Positions 15,131-25,107 of a stretch of DNA of 64,000 nt are shown piece by piece. The stretch lies in assembly GCF_003336875.1 (NCBI RefSeq), contig NZ_QGNJ01000005.1, positions 1 to 64,000 on the forward strand. The letters run 5' to 3'. The notes under the pieces are model-generated. The model was not told the DNA's origin. It searched no databases and saw only the letters and a program-made list of their open reading frames with translations. Within the stretch, counting starts at the first letter, position 1, and each line of letters begins with the position of its first letter. Source of the DNA: Oleisolibacter albus (GTDB taxonomy: Bacteria; Pseudomonadota; Alphaproteobacteria; Azospirillales; Azospirillaceae). The translations under genes and the position numbers were made by a program.

Positions 15131-16069
15131 TCAACCGGCCTGCCCGCCGCCGGCGCGGACGACCCCTTCGATCACGGTGCAGAGCGCATCCAGCCGTCCC
15201 AGATCCTGGGGCCGCCGCAGCAGATGGACAGGCGTGCGCTGGGCCAGGGCCGTGGCCCAGCGGAATGCCGCGCGACCGCCATCCAGTGCAGCAGCACTCT
15301 CGCGGCGGTGAATGACCCGGTGCAGCAGGGCCGCAGCTTCGGGCCGGGTCAGCTGTTCAAGCGCGGGAGCCGTGCGCCCCGGTTCCGGCCTCAGCACCAG
15401 GACAGCCGCCAGCGGCACCGGTTCCGACTGGAAGACATGCAACTGCGGCATGTGGAACTTGGCCAGATCGCGGCGGACACGCAGATCCTGCTCCATCGCA
15501 TCGCCGAACACTTCCGCCGATGCGGTCCATAGCTTCAGCGACGGATATCCGGGGTGGACCAGCCCGGAGGCGGGATCGATCACCGCCTGATCATCGGTCA
15601 GCAGCCGGGCGCCACGCTGGATCAGGGCACGGGCGGTGGTGGACTTTCCCACCCCGGAATCACCGGCCACGGCCACACCGACCCCATCAATGGCAAGAAC
15701 GGCGGCATGCAGGGGGGGCTGCCCGCGCTGATGACACAGCGCCGAGGCGGCGGGGCCGCTGACATAGCTGTGCAACTCGGCGTCGGTCAGGCCGCCGGGG
15801 CCGGTATCCACGGTCACAAGCCGTCCCGCCTCGACCAGGAGCCGCACCCCGTCCGGCGTCTGCAACAGAATGCGGCCATCGGCCAGGACATCGATGGCGG
15901 GCCGGGACCGCTCCACCACGCCCTCCGGCAGCGGCACGGGCGCGAAACGCACCATGATGACATCGCTGTCGGCCGTCTCCGTCACCGGGCCGCCGTCATC
16001 GGGGCGCAGGAACGGAAGCGGACGCTCCGAGCGCAGCCGCCAGCCATACAAACGGTAATCATAGGTCAC
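15131..16069 (-). CDS. HPr-kinase-like lasso tailoring kinase (K protein)
   Basis: This 312-residue protein has a C-terminal HPr kinase/phosphorylase-like catalytic domain with P-loop GDSGVGKST near residues 136-144 and RLLTDDQAVID (Asp-Asp after the beta strand). The N-terminal ~110 residues (LYGWRLRSERPLPFLRP) are specific to this HprK-related group. In lasso clusters such kinases phosphorylate the C-terminal Ser of the precursor (the paeninodin-type kinase family), and both nearby precursors end in Phe-Ser. I chose the GTG at 16069, which has GGGGGA upstream; a GTG at 16090 is possible. It follows the pqqD-like gene on the same strand. Confidence 0.78.
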   Translation of the reverse strand: MTYDYRLYGWRLRSERPLPFLRPDDGGPVTETADSDVIMVRFAPVPLPEGVVERSRPAIDVLADGRILLQTPDGVRLLVEAGRLVTVDTGPGGLTDAELHSYVSGPAASALCHQRGQPPLHAAVLAIDGVGVAVAGDSGVGKSTTARALIQRGARLLTDDQAVIDPASGLVHPGYPSLKLWTASAEVFGDAMEQDLRVRRDLAKFHMPQLHVFQSEPVPLAAVLVLRPEPGRTAPALEQLTRPEAAALLHRVIHRRESAAALDGGRAAFRWATALAQRTPVHLLRRPQDLGRLDALCTVIEGVVRAGGGQAG

Positions 16070-16139
16070 TGCCCGTCCCCCACAATCCACACACCGAAAC
16101 GGCAGACCACGCTGCCCGGCGCCGCCGGCACGGCCACTG

Positions 16140-16418
16140 TCACGGCTCGATCCGGATCAGCCGCTTGTCCAGCATCTCCGTCAGGAAGCGCAGCACGCAG
16201 TCACGGATCACCCCGGCCTCTGCGTCATATTCGGCCTCGAGCCGACGGCACAGACCGTCCACCTCGACCGGATTGGCCAGTTCCTGCCAGATGCGGGAGC
16301 CGACATCGTTCAGCGCATAATACTGGCCGCTGTCCATATTCATCATCACCGTTTCGCCGTCGATCTCTGTCGACAGCAGATCCCCATTGGCCACAACCCG
16401 ATCCGTCAAGGCTACCAT
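16140..16418 (-). CDS. PqqD-like leader-peptide-binding protein (RRE / B1 protein)
   Basis: This 92-residue protein is of the PqqD family: LSTEIDGETVMMNMDSGQYYALNDVGSRIW, then LCRRLEAEYDAEAGVIRDCVLRFLTEML. The winged-helix RiPP recognition element binds precursor leaders and brings them to processing enzymes; in lasso pathways this is the B1 protein. The ATG at 16418 fits the family start; the longer frame (16451) adds 11 unlikely residues. The partner leader peptidase (B2, transglutaminase fold), often adjacent, is not found here. It sits upstream of the kinase with a 70-bp gap. Confidence 0.82.
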   Translation of the reverse strand: MVALTDRVVANGDLLSTEIDGETVMMNMDSGQYYALNDVGSRIWQELANPVEVDGLCRRLEAEYDAEAGVIRDCVLRFLTEMLDKRLIRIEP

Positions 16419-16605
16419 TATCAGACCCCACATTCGGCAAAGGTGGGCCAAGATATGCTGGCGCGCTCCGAGCCGCTACGGAAGAAATCCGCCCCGGGCC
16501 GATGAATTCCAGGCTCGGCATCGGGCCGGCCTTTGCGGCATGATCCGGGCATGGAACCGGTGGCGGGGCCAGCGAAGTCCCCGACCAGACCAGCAGGAGA
16601 AGCGC

Positions 16606-16652
16606 ATGTCCTCCCAGACCCCTGCCCATCCCGTCCGGGGCGGACGGCTGCC

Positions 16653-16656
<4 letters not shown>
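16606..16656 (+). CDS. Possible 16-codon leader peptide overlapping the activator start
   Basis: The ATG at 16606 has a near-perfect ribosome site (CAGGAGA, spacing 5) and opens a 16-residue frame, MSSQTPAHPVRGGRLP. It ends at a TGA overlapping the GTG start of the following activator in GTGA. This arrangement allows translational coupling. Alternatively a frameshift has separated a true N-terminus from the activator. Confidence 0.4.
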
Positions 16657-18500
<1,844 letters not shown>

Positions 18501-19214
18501 CCCGGCACCGCCGCGCGGAACGATGGCCCAGTCGGCGACACCGTCGGCCAGCGCCACCGCCGGAGCAAACGTGGCGGCCACCAGCGGCGGACGGAAAACC
18601 AGCACCCGCGCCGATGGTGCAGCCGCCCGCACCGCCCGCACGGTGTCCAGAACCGTCGTGACACAGGCATCCGCGGTCAGCTCCGGCCGGGGGCAGATCA
18701 ACAGCTGGTCGAGACCGGAGGCCAGGACGCGCCCCGCCTGACCGGGATCGCCGGCCACCGCCATGACCTGGAACCCGTGGGCCTTGGCCTGGACCAGGGT
18801 CACCAGCTCCGCGGCATAATCGGCACCGGCGTGGTGCAAGGCCGCGGCCAGGCCGCCGCCGATCATGGCCAGCGAGGGGAGATTGATGACCGCGCGAACC
18901 CCCGCCTCCCGCAGGGCGGGAAGCAACAGCGGCGGCGGACGGAACGGATCGGCCGCCAGGATGGCGGCGTAGGTTTCGGTATCGTCAGCGAAGCGGCCGG
19001 CCAGGGCCAGGGTGGCACCATTGGCATCGCCGATGGGCAGGGCGCCGGCCAGCATCGCCTCCACCGCGGTCAGCCCGGCGAAATGGGGACAGACAACGGC
19101 GAAATCCCCGGTGCGGCCCTGCGGGCGCTCGACAATGAGACCCCGCCGGCTCACGCCACACCTCTGCCGCCGATCCGGCCAGCACGGAGACGGTCGCGGC
19201 CGGGCCGGCCAAGT

Positions 19215-19244
19215 TCGGGTAATTTTGGGTAGGATCGGGTCATT
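19215..19244 (+). promoter_or_regulatory. Three helically phased repeats, probable activator site
   Basis: TCGGGTAATT, TTGGGTAGGA and TCGGGTCATT follow each other at exactly 10-bp steps. They share T(C/T)GGGT. The block lies 59-88 bases upstream of the -24 element, at the distance expected of an enhancer-like site for a sigma-54 activator, and its 10-bp phase places the repeats on one DNA face. Confidence 0.6.
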
Positions 19245-19302
19245 GTCCCCATTTTACTCATTCGCGCCCCCGGCGGCACCAGTGCCGCCCTGCTGTTGCG
19301 TC

Positions 19303-19318
19303 TGGCATGCCGATTGCT
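19303..19318 (+). promoter_or_regulatory. Sigma-54 (-24/-12) promoter
   Basis: TGGCATGCCGATTGCT matches the consensus TGGCAC-N5-TTGCW, with GG and GC separated by exactly 10 bases. The predicted start near 19329 leaves a leader of about 72 bases before the UPF0261 ATG. A sigma-54 activator gene lies 0.8 kb away. Confidence 0.85.
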
Positions 19319-19400
19319 GCGGCCCCGGTTGACGGCGTCCGTTCCCTGACCGCGGCGCCAGCGCGACAGCGGAAGCGACACAACAGGGGGAGGAACCCAG

Positions 19401-20627
19401 ATGCAGCCACCGATCACCAGCCTGTCCACACCCGGTTCCAGCGTAGCCTATGTCGCCGGAACCTTCGATACCAAGGGCAGTGAACTCGCCTTCCTTGCGG
19501 ACTGCCTGAAACGGACGGGGGTCCGGGTCGTCACCGTCGATCTGTCCACCACGGGCAGGGCCAGCGGCGCCGATATCCAGGCCGGCGAGGTCGCCGCCCA
19601 CCATCCCGGCGGCACGGCCGCGGTTTTCACCGGCGACCGCGGTTCCGCCGTCGCGGCCATGACCGAGGCGTTCCGCCGCTTCGTCGCCACGCGGCGCGAC
19701 CTCGCCGGCCTGATCTCGGCCGGCGGGTCGGGCGGCACGGCGCTGGTGGCGCCGGCCATGCGCGATCTGCCAGTGGGCGTGCCGAAGGTCATGGTGTCCA
19801 CCATGGCCTCGGGCGATGTGCGCCCCTATGTCGGGCCATCCGACATCTGCATGATGTATTCGGTCACGGATGTGTCGGGCCTCAACCGCATTTCCGAGCA
19901 GGTGCTGTCCAACGCCGCGCACGCCCTGGCCGGCATGGTGGCCCACCACCGGGCGCCCAGCGCCGCCGCCAAGCCGGCCGTAGGTCTGACCATGTTCGGC
20001 GTCACCACACCCTGCGTACAGGGGGTGACGGCGGCCCTGGCCGACCGCTTCGACTGTCTGGTCTTCCATGCCACCGGCACCGGCGGGCAATCGATGGAGA
20101 AGCTGGCGGATTCGCATCTGCTGGCCGGTGTCATCGACATCTCGACCACCGAGGTCTGCGACCATCTGTTCGGTGGCGTGCTGGCCTGCACCGACGACCG
20201 GTTCGGCGCCATGATCCGCACCCGGATCCCCACCGTGGTCTCGTGCGGCGCACTGGATATGGTGAATTTCGGCGCACCGGAGACCGTGCCCGCGCACTAC
20301 CAAGGCCGCACCTTCTATCCCCACAATCCGCAGGTGACGCTGATGCGCACCACGGCGGAGGAAAATGCCCGTATGGGCGTGTGGATCGGTGAACGGCTGA
20401 ACCGCATGGAGGGGCCGGTCCGTCTGCTGATCCCCGAAGGCGGCGTGTCGATGCTGGATGCGCCGGGCATGCCCTTCCACGACCCGGACGCCGACCGCGC
20501 CCTGTTCACGGCGCTGGAGCGGACCGTGGTGCAGACCGACACGCGCCGTCTGATCCGCCTGCCCCACCACATCAACGACCCTGCCTTCATCGAGGCCGTG
20601 GTCGCTCATTTCCTTGAGATTGCCTGA
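19401..20627 (+). CDS. UPF0261 family protein (Tm-1-like ATP-binding domain)
   Basis: This 408-residue protein belongs to UPF0261, the bacterial counterpart of the N-terminal domain of tomato Tm-1. Landmarks are [21 protein letters not shown] at the start, [63 protein letters not shown] and [27 protein letters not shown] precedes the ATG. It is first in an operon with the TIM-barrel gene 17 bp downstream, which corresponds to the second half of Tm-1. In plants the fused protein inhibits tomato mosaic virus replication; the bacterial role is unknown, presumably enzymatic. Confidence 0.9.
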   Translation: MQPPITSLSTPGSSVAYVAGTFDTKGSELAFLADCLKRTGVRVVTVDLSTTGRASGADIQAGEVAAHHPGGTAAVFTGDRGSAVAAMTEAFRRFVATRRDLAGLISAGGSGGTALVAPAMRDLPVGVPKVMVSTMASGDVRPYVGPSDICMMYSVTDVSGLNRISEQVLSNAAHALAGMVAHHRAPSAAAKPAVGLTMFGVTTPCVQGVTAALADRFDCLVFHATGTGGQSMEKLADSHLLAGVIDISTTEVCDHLFGGVLACTDDRFGAMIRTRIPTVVSCGALDMVNFGAPETVPAHYQGRTFYPHNPQVTLMRTTAEENARMGVWIGERLNRMEGPVRLLIPEGGVSMLDAPGMPFHDPDADRALFTALERTVVQTDTRRLIRLPHHINDPAFIEAVVAHFLEIA

Positions 20628-20644
20628 GCAAGGGAGATCCCATC

Positions 20645-21478
20645 ATGCCCAGATTTTCGCGTGAGACGCTGCTGACCCGGTTCCGCGCCATGATCGCCGC
20701 CAATGAGCCCATCGTCGGCGGCGGCGCCGGCACCGGCCTGTCGGCCAAGTGCGAGGAAGCCGGCGGCATCGACCTGATCGTCATCTACAATTCCGGCCGC
20801 TACCGCATGGCCGGACGCGGCTCCCTGGCCGGGCTGATGGCCTATGGCAATGCCAACGATATCGTCGTCGAGATGGCATCGGAGGTGCTGCCGGTGGTGA
20901 AGAAGACCCCGGTGCTGGCCGGCGTCAACGGCACCGATCCCTTCATGCTGAAGGAGCCGTTCCTGCGCAAGCTGGGGGATCTCGGCTTCTCCGGCGTGCA
21001 GAACTTCCCCACGGTCGGTCTGATCGACGGCGTCTTCCGCGCCAACCTGGAGGAGACGGGCATGAGCTACGGGCTGGAGGTGGATATGATCGCCACCGCC
21101 CACCAGCTTGATCTGCTGACCACGCCCTATGTCTTCGATCCCGATCAGGCCCAGGCCATGGCCAAGGCCGGCGCCGATATCATCGTCTGCCACCTGGGAT
21201 TGACCACCGGCGGCAATATCGGCTCGCAGACCGCGCGCAAGCTGGAGGACTGCCCGGCCCTGATCAATGACTGGACCGAGGCGGCACTGAAGGTGCGCAA
21301 GGATATCATCGTGCTCTGCCATGGCGGCCCCATCGCCGAGCCGGAGGATGCCAATTACATCCTGAAGCACTGCCCGAACTGCCACGGCTTCTATGGCGCC
21401 TCCAGCATGGAGCGCCTGCCGACCGAGCGCGCGCTGACCGACCAGACCCGCCGCTTCAAGCAGATCCGGCGCGGCTGA
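20645..21478 (+). CDS. PEP-hydrolase-like TIM-barrel protein (Tm-1 C-terminal domain homologue)
   Basis: This 277-residue TIM barrel has the full set of family motifs: [76 protein letters not shown] and [12 protein letters not shown], then the [12 protein letters not shown] end. It is encoded 17 bp after UPF0261, so the products probably work together. It is the best conserved of the three barrels here. The family name refers to predicted phosphoenolpyruvate hydrolase-like chemistry that is not firmly established. Confidence 0.9.
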   Translation: MPRFSRETLLTRFRAMIAANEPIVGGGAGTGLSAKCEEAGGIDLIVIYNSGRYRMAGRGSLAGLMAYGNANDIVVEMASEVLPVVKKTPVLAGVNGTDPFMLKEPFLRKLGDLGFSGVQNFPTVGLIDGVFRANLEETGMSYGLEVDMIATAHQLDLLTTPYVFDPDQAQAMAKAGADIIVCHLGLTTGGNIGSQTARKLEDCPALINDWTEAALKVRKDIIVLCHGGPIAEPEDANYILKHCPNCHGFYGASSMERLPTERALTDQTRRFKQIRRG

Positions 21479-21488
21479 CCGGCTGCCC

Positions 21489-21521
21489 GGGAAGGGGTGC
21501 CCTCCCCCGGCACCCCTTCCC
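21489..21521 (+). terminator. 13-bp hairpin after the TIM-barrel gene
   Basis: GGGAAGGGGTGCC (21489-21501) and its exact complement (21509-21521) are separated by a 7-base loop, 11 bases after the stop. It has no T-run. It may attenuate transcription into the downstream dehydrogenase-like gene. Confidence 0.5.
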
Positions 21522-21702
21522 CGCCCGCATCGGCGTCATGACCGCCGCCGGGGCGGGCGGCAGCGCACGCGGGAGCGGTGCGACGGCACGCCCCCTGGTC
21601 CTGCCCGCCCGCATCGGTCAGAACGGCAGCATGGTTGCCGCCGGTCAGGGCCGCCCGTCGCGCGGACGCCCATCGGTCAGGCCGTTTGGAGACCCCGCCG
21701 AC

Positions 21703-22761
21703 ATGCCGCTGCCCGCCCCCACCTACGACGTCGCCAAGAGCTACGACGAGAATTACGCGGCCGGCCCGGCCTTCAGCGGCCCCGAGCCGGTGCTGGCTCC
21801 CCCGCGCCGGACGATCTCCTTTCTCGGCCACCGGCTGAACAGCCCCATCGGCGTCCCTGCCGGGCCGCTGCTGAACAGCGCCTATGTCTCCCTCTATGCC
21901 CGCCTGGGCTGGGACATCCCCGTCTACAAGACGGTGCGCAGTGTCGAACGGGCCTGCCACCCGGCCCCCAACTGCCTGTTCATCCCCGCCGATCCGTTGC
22001 GGGAGGAGGATGCGCTGTCGCTCCGGCGCACGGCGCCGGCGCCGGACGCGCTGACCGACCTCAGCATCACCAATTCGTTCGGCATGCCCAGCAAGCCGCC
22101 GGCGGAATGGCAGGCCGATGTCCGTGCCGCGGATGCCGCCATGGGACCGGGCCAGTTGCTGATCGTCAGCATCGTCGGCACGCCGGGTGCCGAGGGCCGC
22201 GATCTTGCCGCCGATTTCGCCCATACGGCGGCGCTGGCGAAGGCGGCCGGCGCCCGCGTGATCGAAGCCAATTTCTCCTGCCCCAACGTGGTCAGCAGCG
22301 AAGGCGCGCTTTATGGCGATGCCGTCACGTCAGCCGCCGTCACGCAGCGGATCAAGGAGGCCATCGGCGATACCCCGCTGCTCATCAAGATCGGCGCCCT
22401 GCCCGAGGAGCAGTTGACCGCCGTCGTCCGCGCCAACCTCCCTTTCGTGGACGGCATCGCCGCCATCAACACGGTGCCGCTGCGGATCGTCGATGCCGCG
22501 GGGCAGCAGGCCCTGCCGGGCGACGGACGGCTGAAAAGCGGCGTATGCGGTGCCGCCATCCGCGGCGTCGGCGCCGGGATGACCGCCCGCCTGATCCGCA
22601 TCCGCGACAGGCTGCACGCGCAGTACGCCGTGGTCAGTGTCGGCGGCGTGATGACGGAACAGGACATCGATGACCGCCTGGCCCTGGGGGCAGATCTGGT
22701 CATGTCGGCGACCGCCGCCATGTGGGATCCGCTGATGGCCGCCCGCTGGCGCAACCGCTGA
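21703..22761 (+). CDS. Dihydroorotate-dehydrogenase-like flavoprotein
   Basis: This 352-residue protein has the class 1/2 DHODH TIM-barrel fold. NSPIGVPAGPLLNSAYVSLYARLGWDIPVYKTV gives the FMN-binding start. The family signature EANFSCPNVV, LLIKIGALPEE, the NTVP block, SGVCGAAIRGVG and VSVGGVMTEQDIDDRLALGADLVM phosphate site follow. The catalytic base expected of true DHODH and the pathway role are not certain; similar proteins are annotated as DHODH-like and may act on other substrates. ATG 21703 was preferred over the GC-rich upstream extension. It lies 224 bp downstream of the Tm-1-like pair, possibly in the same sigma-54 operon. Confidence 0.8.
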   Translation: MPLPAPTYDVAKSYDENYAAGPAFSGPEPVLAPPRRTISFLGHRLNSPIGVPAGPLLNSAYVSLYARLGWDIPVYKTVRSVERACHPAPNCLFIPADPLREEDALSLRRTAPAPDALTDLSITNSFGMPSKPPAEWQADVRAADAAMGPGQLLIVSIVGTPGAEGRDLAADFAHTAALAKAAGARVIEANFSCPNVVSSEGALYGDAVTSAAVTQRIKEAIGDTPLLIKIGALPEEQLTAVVRANLPFVDGIAAINTVPLRIVDAAGQQALPGDGRLKSGVCGAAIRGVGAGMTARLIRIRDRLHAQYAVVSVGGVMTEQDIDDRLALGADLVMSATAAMWDPLMAARWRNR

Positions 22762-22791
22762 CCTGCACCCGCCCCATCCCGGGGCGTCCTC

Positions 22792-23103
22792 TCAGCCGCC
22801 GGGCAGCAGCCAGCGCAGGCTGGCCGGCCGCCAGGACAGGGTGAAGGTGATGGTCAGGGCGGCGGCGGCCAGGGTCATGATCCAGACCAGGGCCGCCATC
22901 GACGGGTGATCGGCCCCCAGGCAGAGACAGAGCGACAGGACCAGCGCCAACCCGCCGGCCAGACGCAGGCCCCGGATGGTGCCACGGCGCCGGGCACGGC
23001 CGCCGAAGACCTGACCCCAATGCGGTTCCATCGCCAGGGCCAGCCAGCCCATGCCCGCAGCGCTGGCCAGCATGGCGGCAGCCAACATCATGATCTCAGG
23101 CAT
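22792..23103 (-). CDS. DUF3325 domain membrane protein
   Basis: This 103-residue protein has three predicted membrane segments (MMLAAAMLASAAGMGWLALAM, LRLAGGLALVLSLCLCLG, AALVWIMTLAAAALTITF). It matches DUF3325, a small inner-membrane family encoded next to PepSY and TonB-receptor genes in iron-uptake loci. Its ATG overlaps the stop of the PepSY gene by eight bases. It is the last gene of the iron operon. Confidence 0.8.
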   Translation of the reverse strand: MPEIMMLAAAMLASAAGMGWLALAMEPHWGQVFGGRARRRGTIRGLRLAGGLALVLSLCLCLGADHPSMAALVWIMTLAAAALTITFTLSWRPASLRWLLPGG

Positions 23104-24775
23104 GGGTGACCCCGGTCTTGACGGTGTCGAGGGCGGGAGCGGCCGAGGCCCGCCGTTTCAGCCGGCGGGCGGCCAGCAGCGCCAGGGCGGCACTGGCCAG
23201 CAGGCAGAGATCCAACCCCGCCACCGGCCAGTAATGCGCCGCCAGCGTGCGCAGCAGATGATCGCCGGTCATGATCCAGTTCAGCAGCACGGCCAGCGGC
23301 GCCAGCAGGGCAATGGCCCGGCACTGTTCCGCCCAGGCCGGGGACAGGCGCCCCGCCGCCACCGGCGCGCTGCGCAGCAGCGCATGGACGAAGGCCAGCA
23401 GCCAGCCCCCCCAGAAGGCGTATCGTTCCAGATCCCCCCGCGGCGGCCACCCCCCGGGCAAGGCGTCGGGCAACAGCTTGTTGGCGATCAGCAGGCACAG
23501 GGTGGCCACCACCATGCCCGTCACCGTGGTCACGGCCAGGGCATCCACCAGCCGGGCGCCCTGGATGCCCTGCTTGGCGTGCTGGCGCTTGCGCTTCTCC
23601 ACAAAGAAGATGAAGCCGGTGGCGATGCAGACACACCCGGTCAGCCCGCCCAGCACATAAAGCCAGCGCAGCAGCCAATGGCGGAAATGCTGGAGATGCA
23701 GGCCGGTCAGGAACTCGTTCACGCTGCCGACGGCGCCAGGGGCAGGATCTTCGCGCAACAGTTCCCCGGTGGAGGCCTTGAAATGGATGCCTTCGCCGGT
23801 CAGGGCGATGCGGTCGGTGCCGGCGCGGTAGACGCTGACATAGCCGTTGGCATCGCCCACATGCTGCAGAGTCAGGAATCCGACCTCGCCGGCCATGCCC
23901 CGGGCGTGCCAGCGGCGCTGCGCCTCCGCCACCATGGCATCGACCGAGGCGATGGGGGCCGGCACACCCGCCCGCTCATGCGGCAGACCGGTCTCCGCCG
24001 CTTCCAGCCGCTCGCTCAGCTGGTGCAGCGGGTCCAGCTGGGTGTGGCCGACAGGGAAATAGATGCCGGCGAAGATCACCAATCCGGTGAAGGCAAAGAA
24101 GAAATGGAACGGCAGGGCCACGACGCCCGTGAGATTGTGCAGATCCAGTACACTGCGCTGGATGGTCTTGTCCGGCCGGAAGGTGAAGAATTCCCGGAAG
24201 ATCTTGCGGTGCATCACCACACCGCTGACCAGCGCCGCCAGCATCGCCATGGCGGCCGCGCCGACGATCCAGGTGCCGGCATCACGCCAGTGCAGGTTCA
24301 GGCTGTAATGCAGCGGATAGAAGAATTCACTGCCGATCTTCAGCCGGTCATCCGGCAGGCTGGCGCCCGTGCGCGGGTCGATGGTGCGATAGGCCCAGAG
24401 GGCCTCCTCCGGGTCCTTCGCACCGGGCACATCGAAGCCGATGAACAGTTCCAGCACCGGGTCGCGGTGGGTGGTATAGGCCCCCATGCGATCAATGGCC
24501 GTGTAGGTCTGCGGCATCGGGCCGTTGACGCGGGGGGCCATGTCGGCGATGGCCTCCCGCGTCGGCTGCATGCTCTCGAACACCGGGCGCAGCACCATGT
24601 CGAAACTGGGCATCGGCTGGGGCTCGAAGCGCGATTGCGGCACGGCCCAGCGGTCGATCTCCCGGTCGAACACCGACAGGGCGCCGAAGAAGAAGACGAC
24701 CATCAGCACGAAGCCCAGCACCAGACCGAACCAGGTGTGCAGCCAGGCCATGGAGAGGCGGACGCTCTGGAACAT
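23096..24775 (-). CDS. PepSY-associated TM helix protein (iron-uptake-associated)
   Basis: This 559-residue inner-membrane protein has about four to seven TM helices. The first is WLHTWFGLVLGFVLMVVFFFGALSVFDREID, typical of PepSY_TM (PiuB-like) proteins, with large periplasmic PepSY parts. Further helices lie at VGAAAMAMLAALVSGVVMH, VVALPFHFFFAFTGLVIFAG, LYVLGGLTGCVCIATGFIFF and near the C-terminus. Such proteins are thought to reduce ferric siderophores or pass electrons at the inner membrane. It starts 12 bp after the DUF3649 stop and overlaps the DUF3325 start. Confidence 0.9.
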   Translation of the reverse strand: MFQSVRLSMAWLHTWFGLVLGFVLMVVFFFGALSVFDREIDRWAVPQSRFEPQPMPSFDMVLRPVFESMQPTREAIADMAPRVNGPMPQTYTAIDRMGAYTTHRDPVLELFIGFDVPGAKDPEEALWAYRTIDPRTGASLPDDRLKIGSEFFYPLHYSLNLHWRDAGTWIVGAAAMAMLAALVSGVVMHRKIFREFFTFRPDKTIQRSVLDLHNLTGVVALPFHFFFAFTGLVIFAGIYFPVGHTQLDPLHQLSERLEAAETGLPHERAGVPAPIASVDAMVAEAQRRWHARGMAGEVGFLTLQHVGDANGYVSVYRAGTDRIALTGEGIHFKASTGELLREDPAPGAVGSVNEFLTGLHLQHFRHWLLRWLYVLGGLTGCVCIATGFIFFVEKRKRQHAKQGIQGARLVDALAVTTVTGMVVATLCLLIANKLLPDALPGGWPPRGDLERYAFWGGWLLAFVHALLRSAPVAAGRLSPAWAEQCRAIALLAPLAVLLNWIMTGDHLLRTLAAHYWPVAGLDLCLLASAALALLAARRLKRRASAAPALDTVKTGVTHA

Positions 24776-24787
24776 GGGGGCTCCGGA

Positions 24788-25099
24788 TCAGGTGAGATGG
24801 TTCTGGATCAGGCTGGCGGCACCGGCCATCAGCCCCGCCCCGCCTGCCGCCACGATCCAGACCCGGACCAGACTGCGGGCCGCGAAGGCCCACAGCAACA
24901 GCGCCAGATAGACGGCGACGCCGATGATGGCCGTCAGGTGTTCGGCATCATGGAACGGCATGCCAAGGGCGAACAGCGACGCCATACCGAAGGCGATAAA
25001 GCCCCAGGTGAAGGCGTAGCCACCCAGGACGGCAGCCGCGATCCGCAAGACGGGGTGCCAGAGGGGATGCCAGAGGGGATGATGGCCGGTGATACGCAT
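24788..25099 (-). CDS. DUF3649 domain membrane protein
   Basis: This 103-residue protein has three hydrophobic segments (VLGGYAFTWGFIAFGMASLFALG, AIIGVAVYLALLLWAFAA, VWIVAAGGAGLMAGAASLI) and the DUF3649 pattern. It lies eight bases after the TonB receptor stop and 12 bp before the PepSY gene, the standard neighbourhood of this family. The N-terminus contains a short HPLWHPLWHP repeat, visible in the DNA as a duplicated 12-bp unit. Confidence 0.8.
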   Translation of the reverse strand: MRITGHHPLWHPLWHPVLRIAAAVLGGYAFTWGFIAFGMASLFALGMPFHDAEHLTAIIGVAVYLALLLWAFAARSLVRVWIVAAGGAGLMAGAASLIQNHLT

Positions 25100-25107
25100 G
25101 GGCCTCC

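Noticed and set aside
16510-16530. Possible second sigma-54 promoter before the activator (GG-N10-GC spacing)
   Set aside because: The -24 part (GGGCCGG) does not resemble TGGCAC; spacing alone is expected by chance in high-GC DNA.
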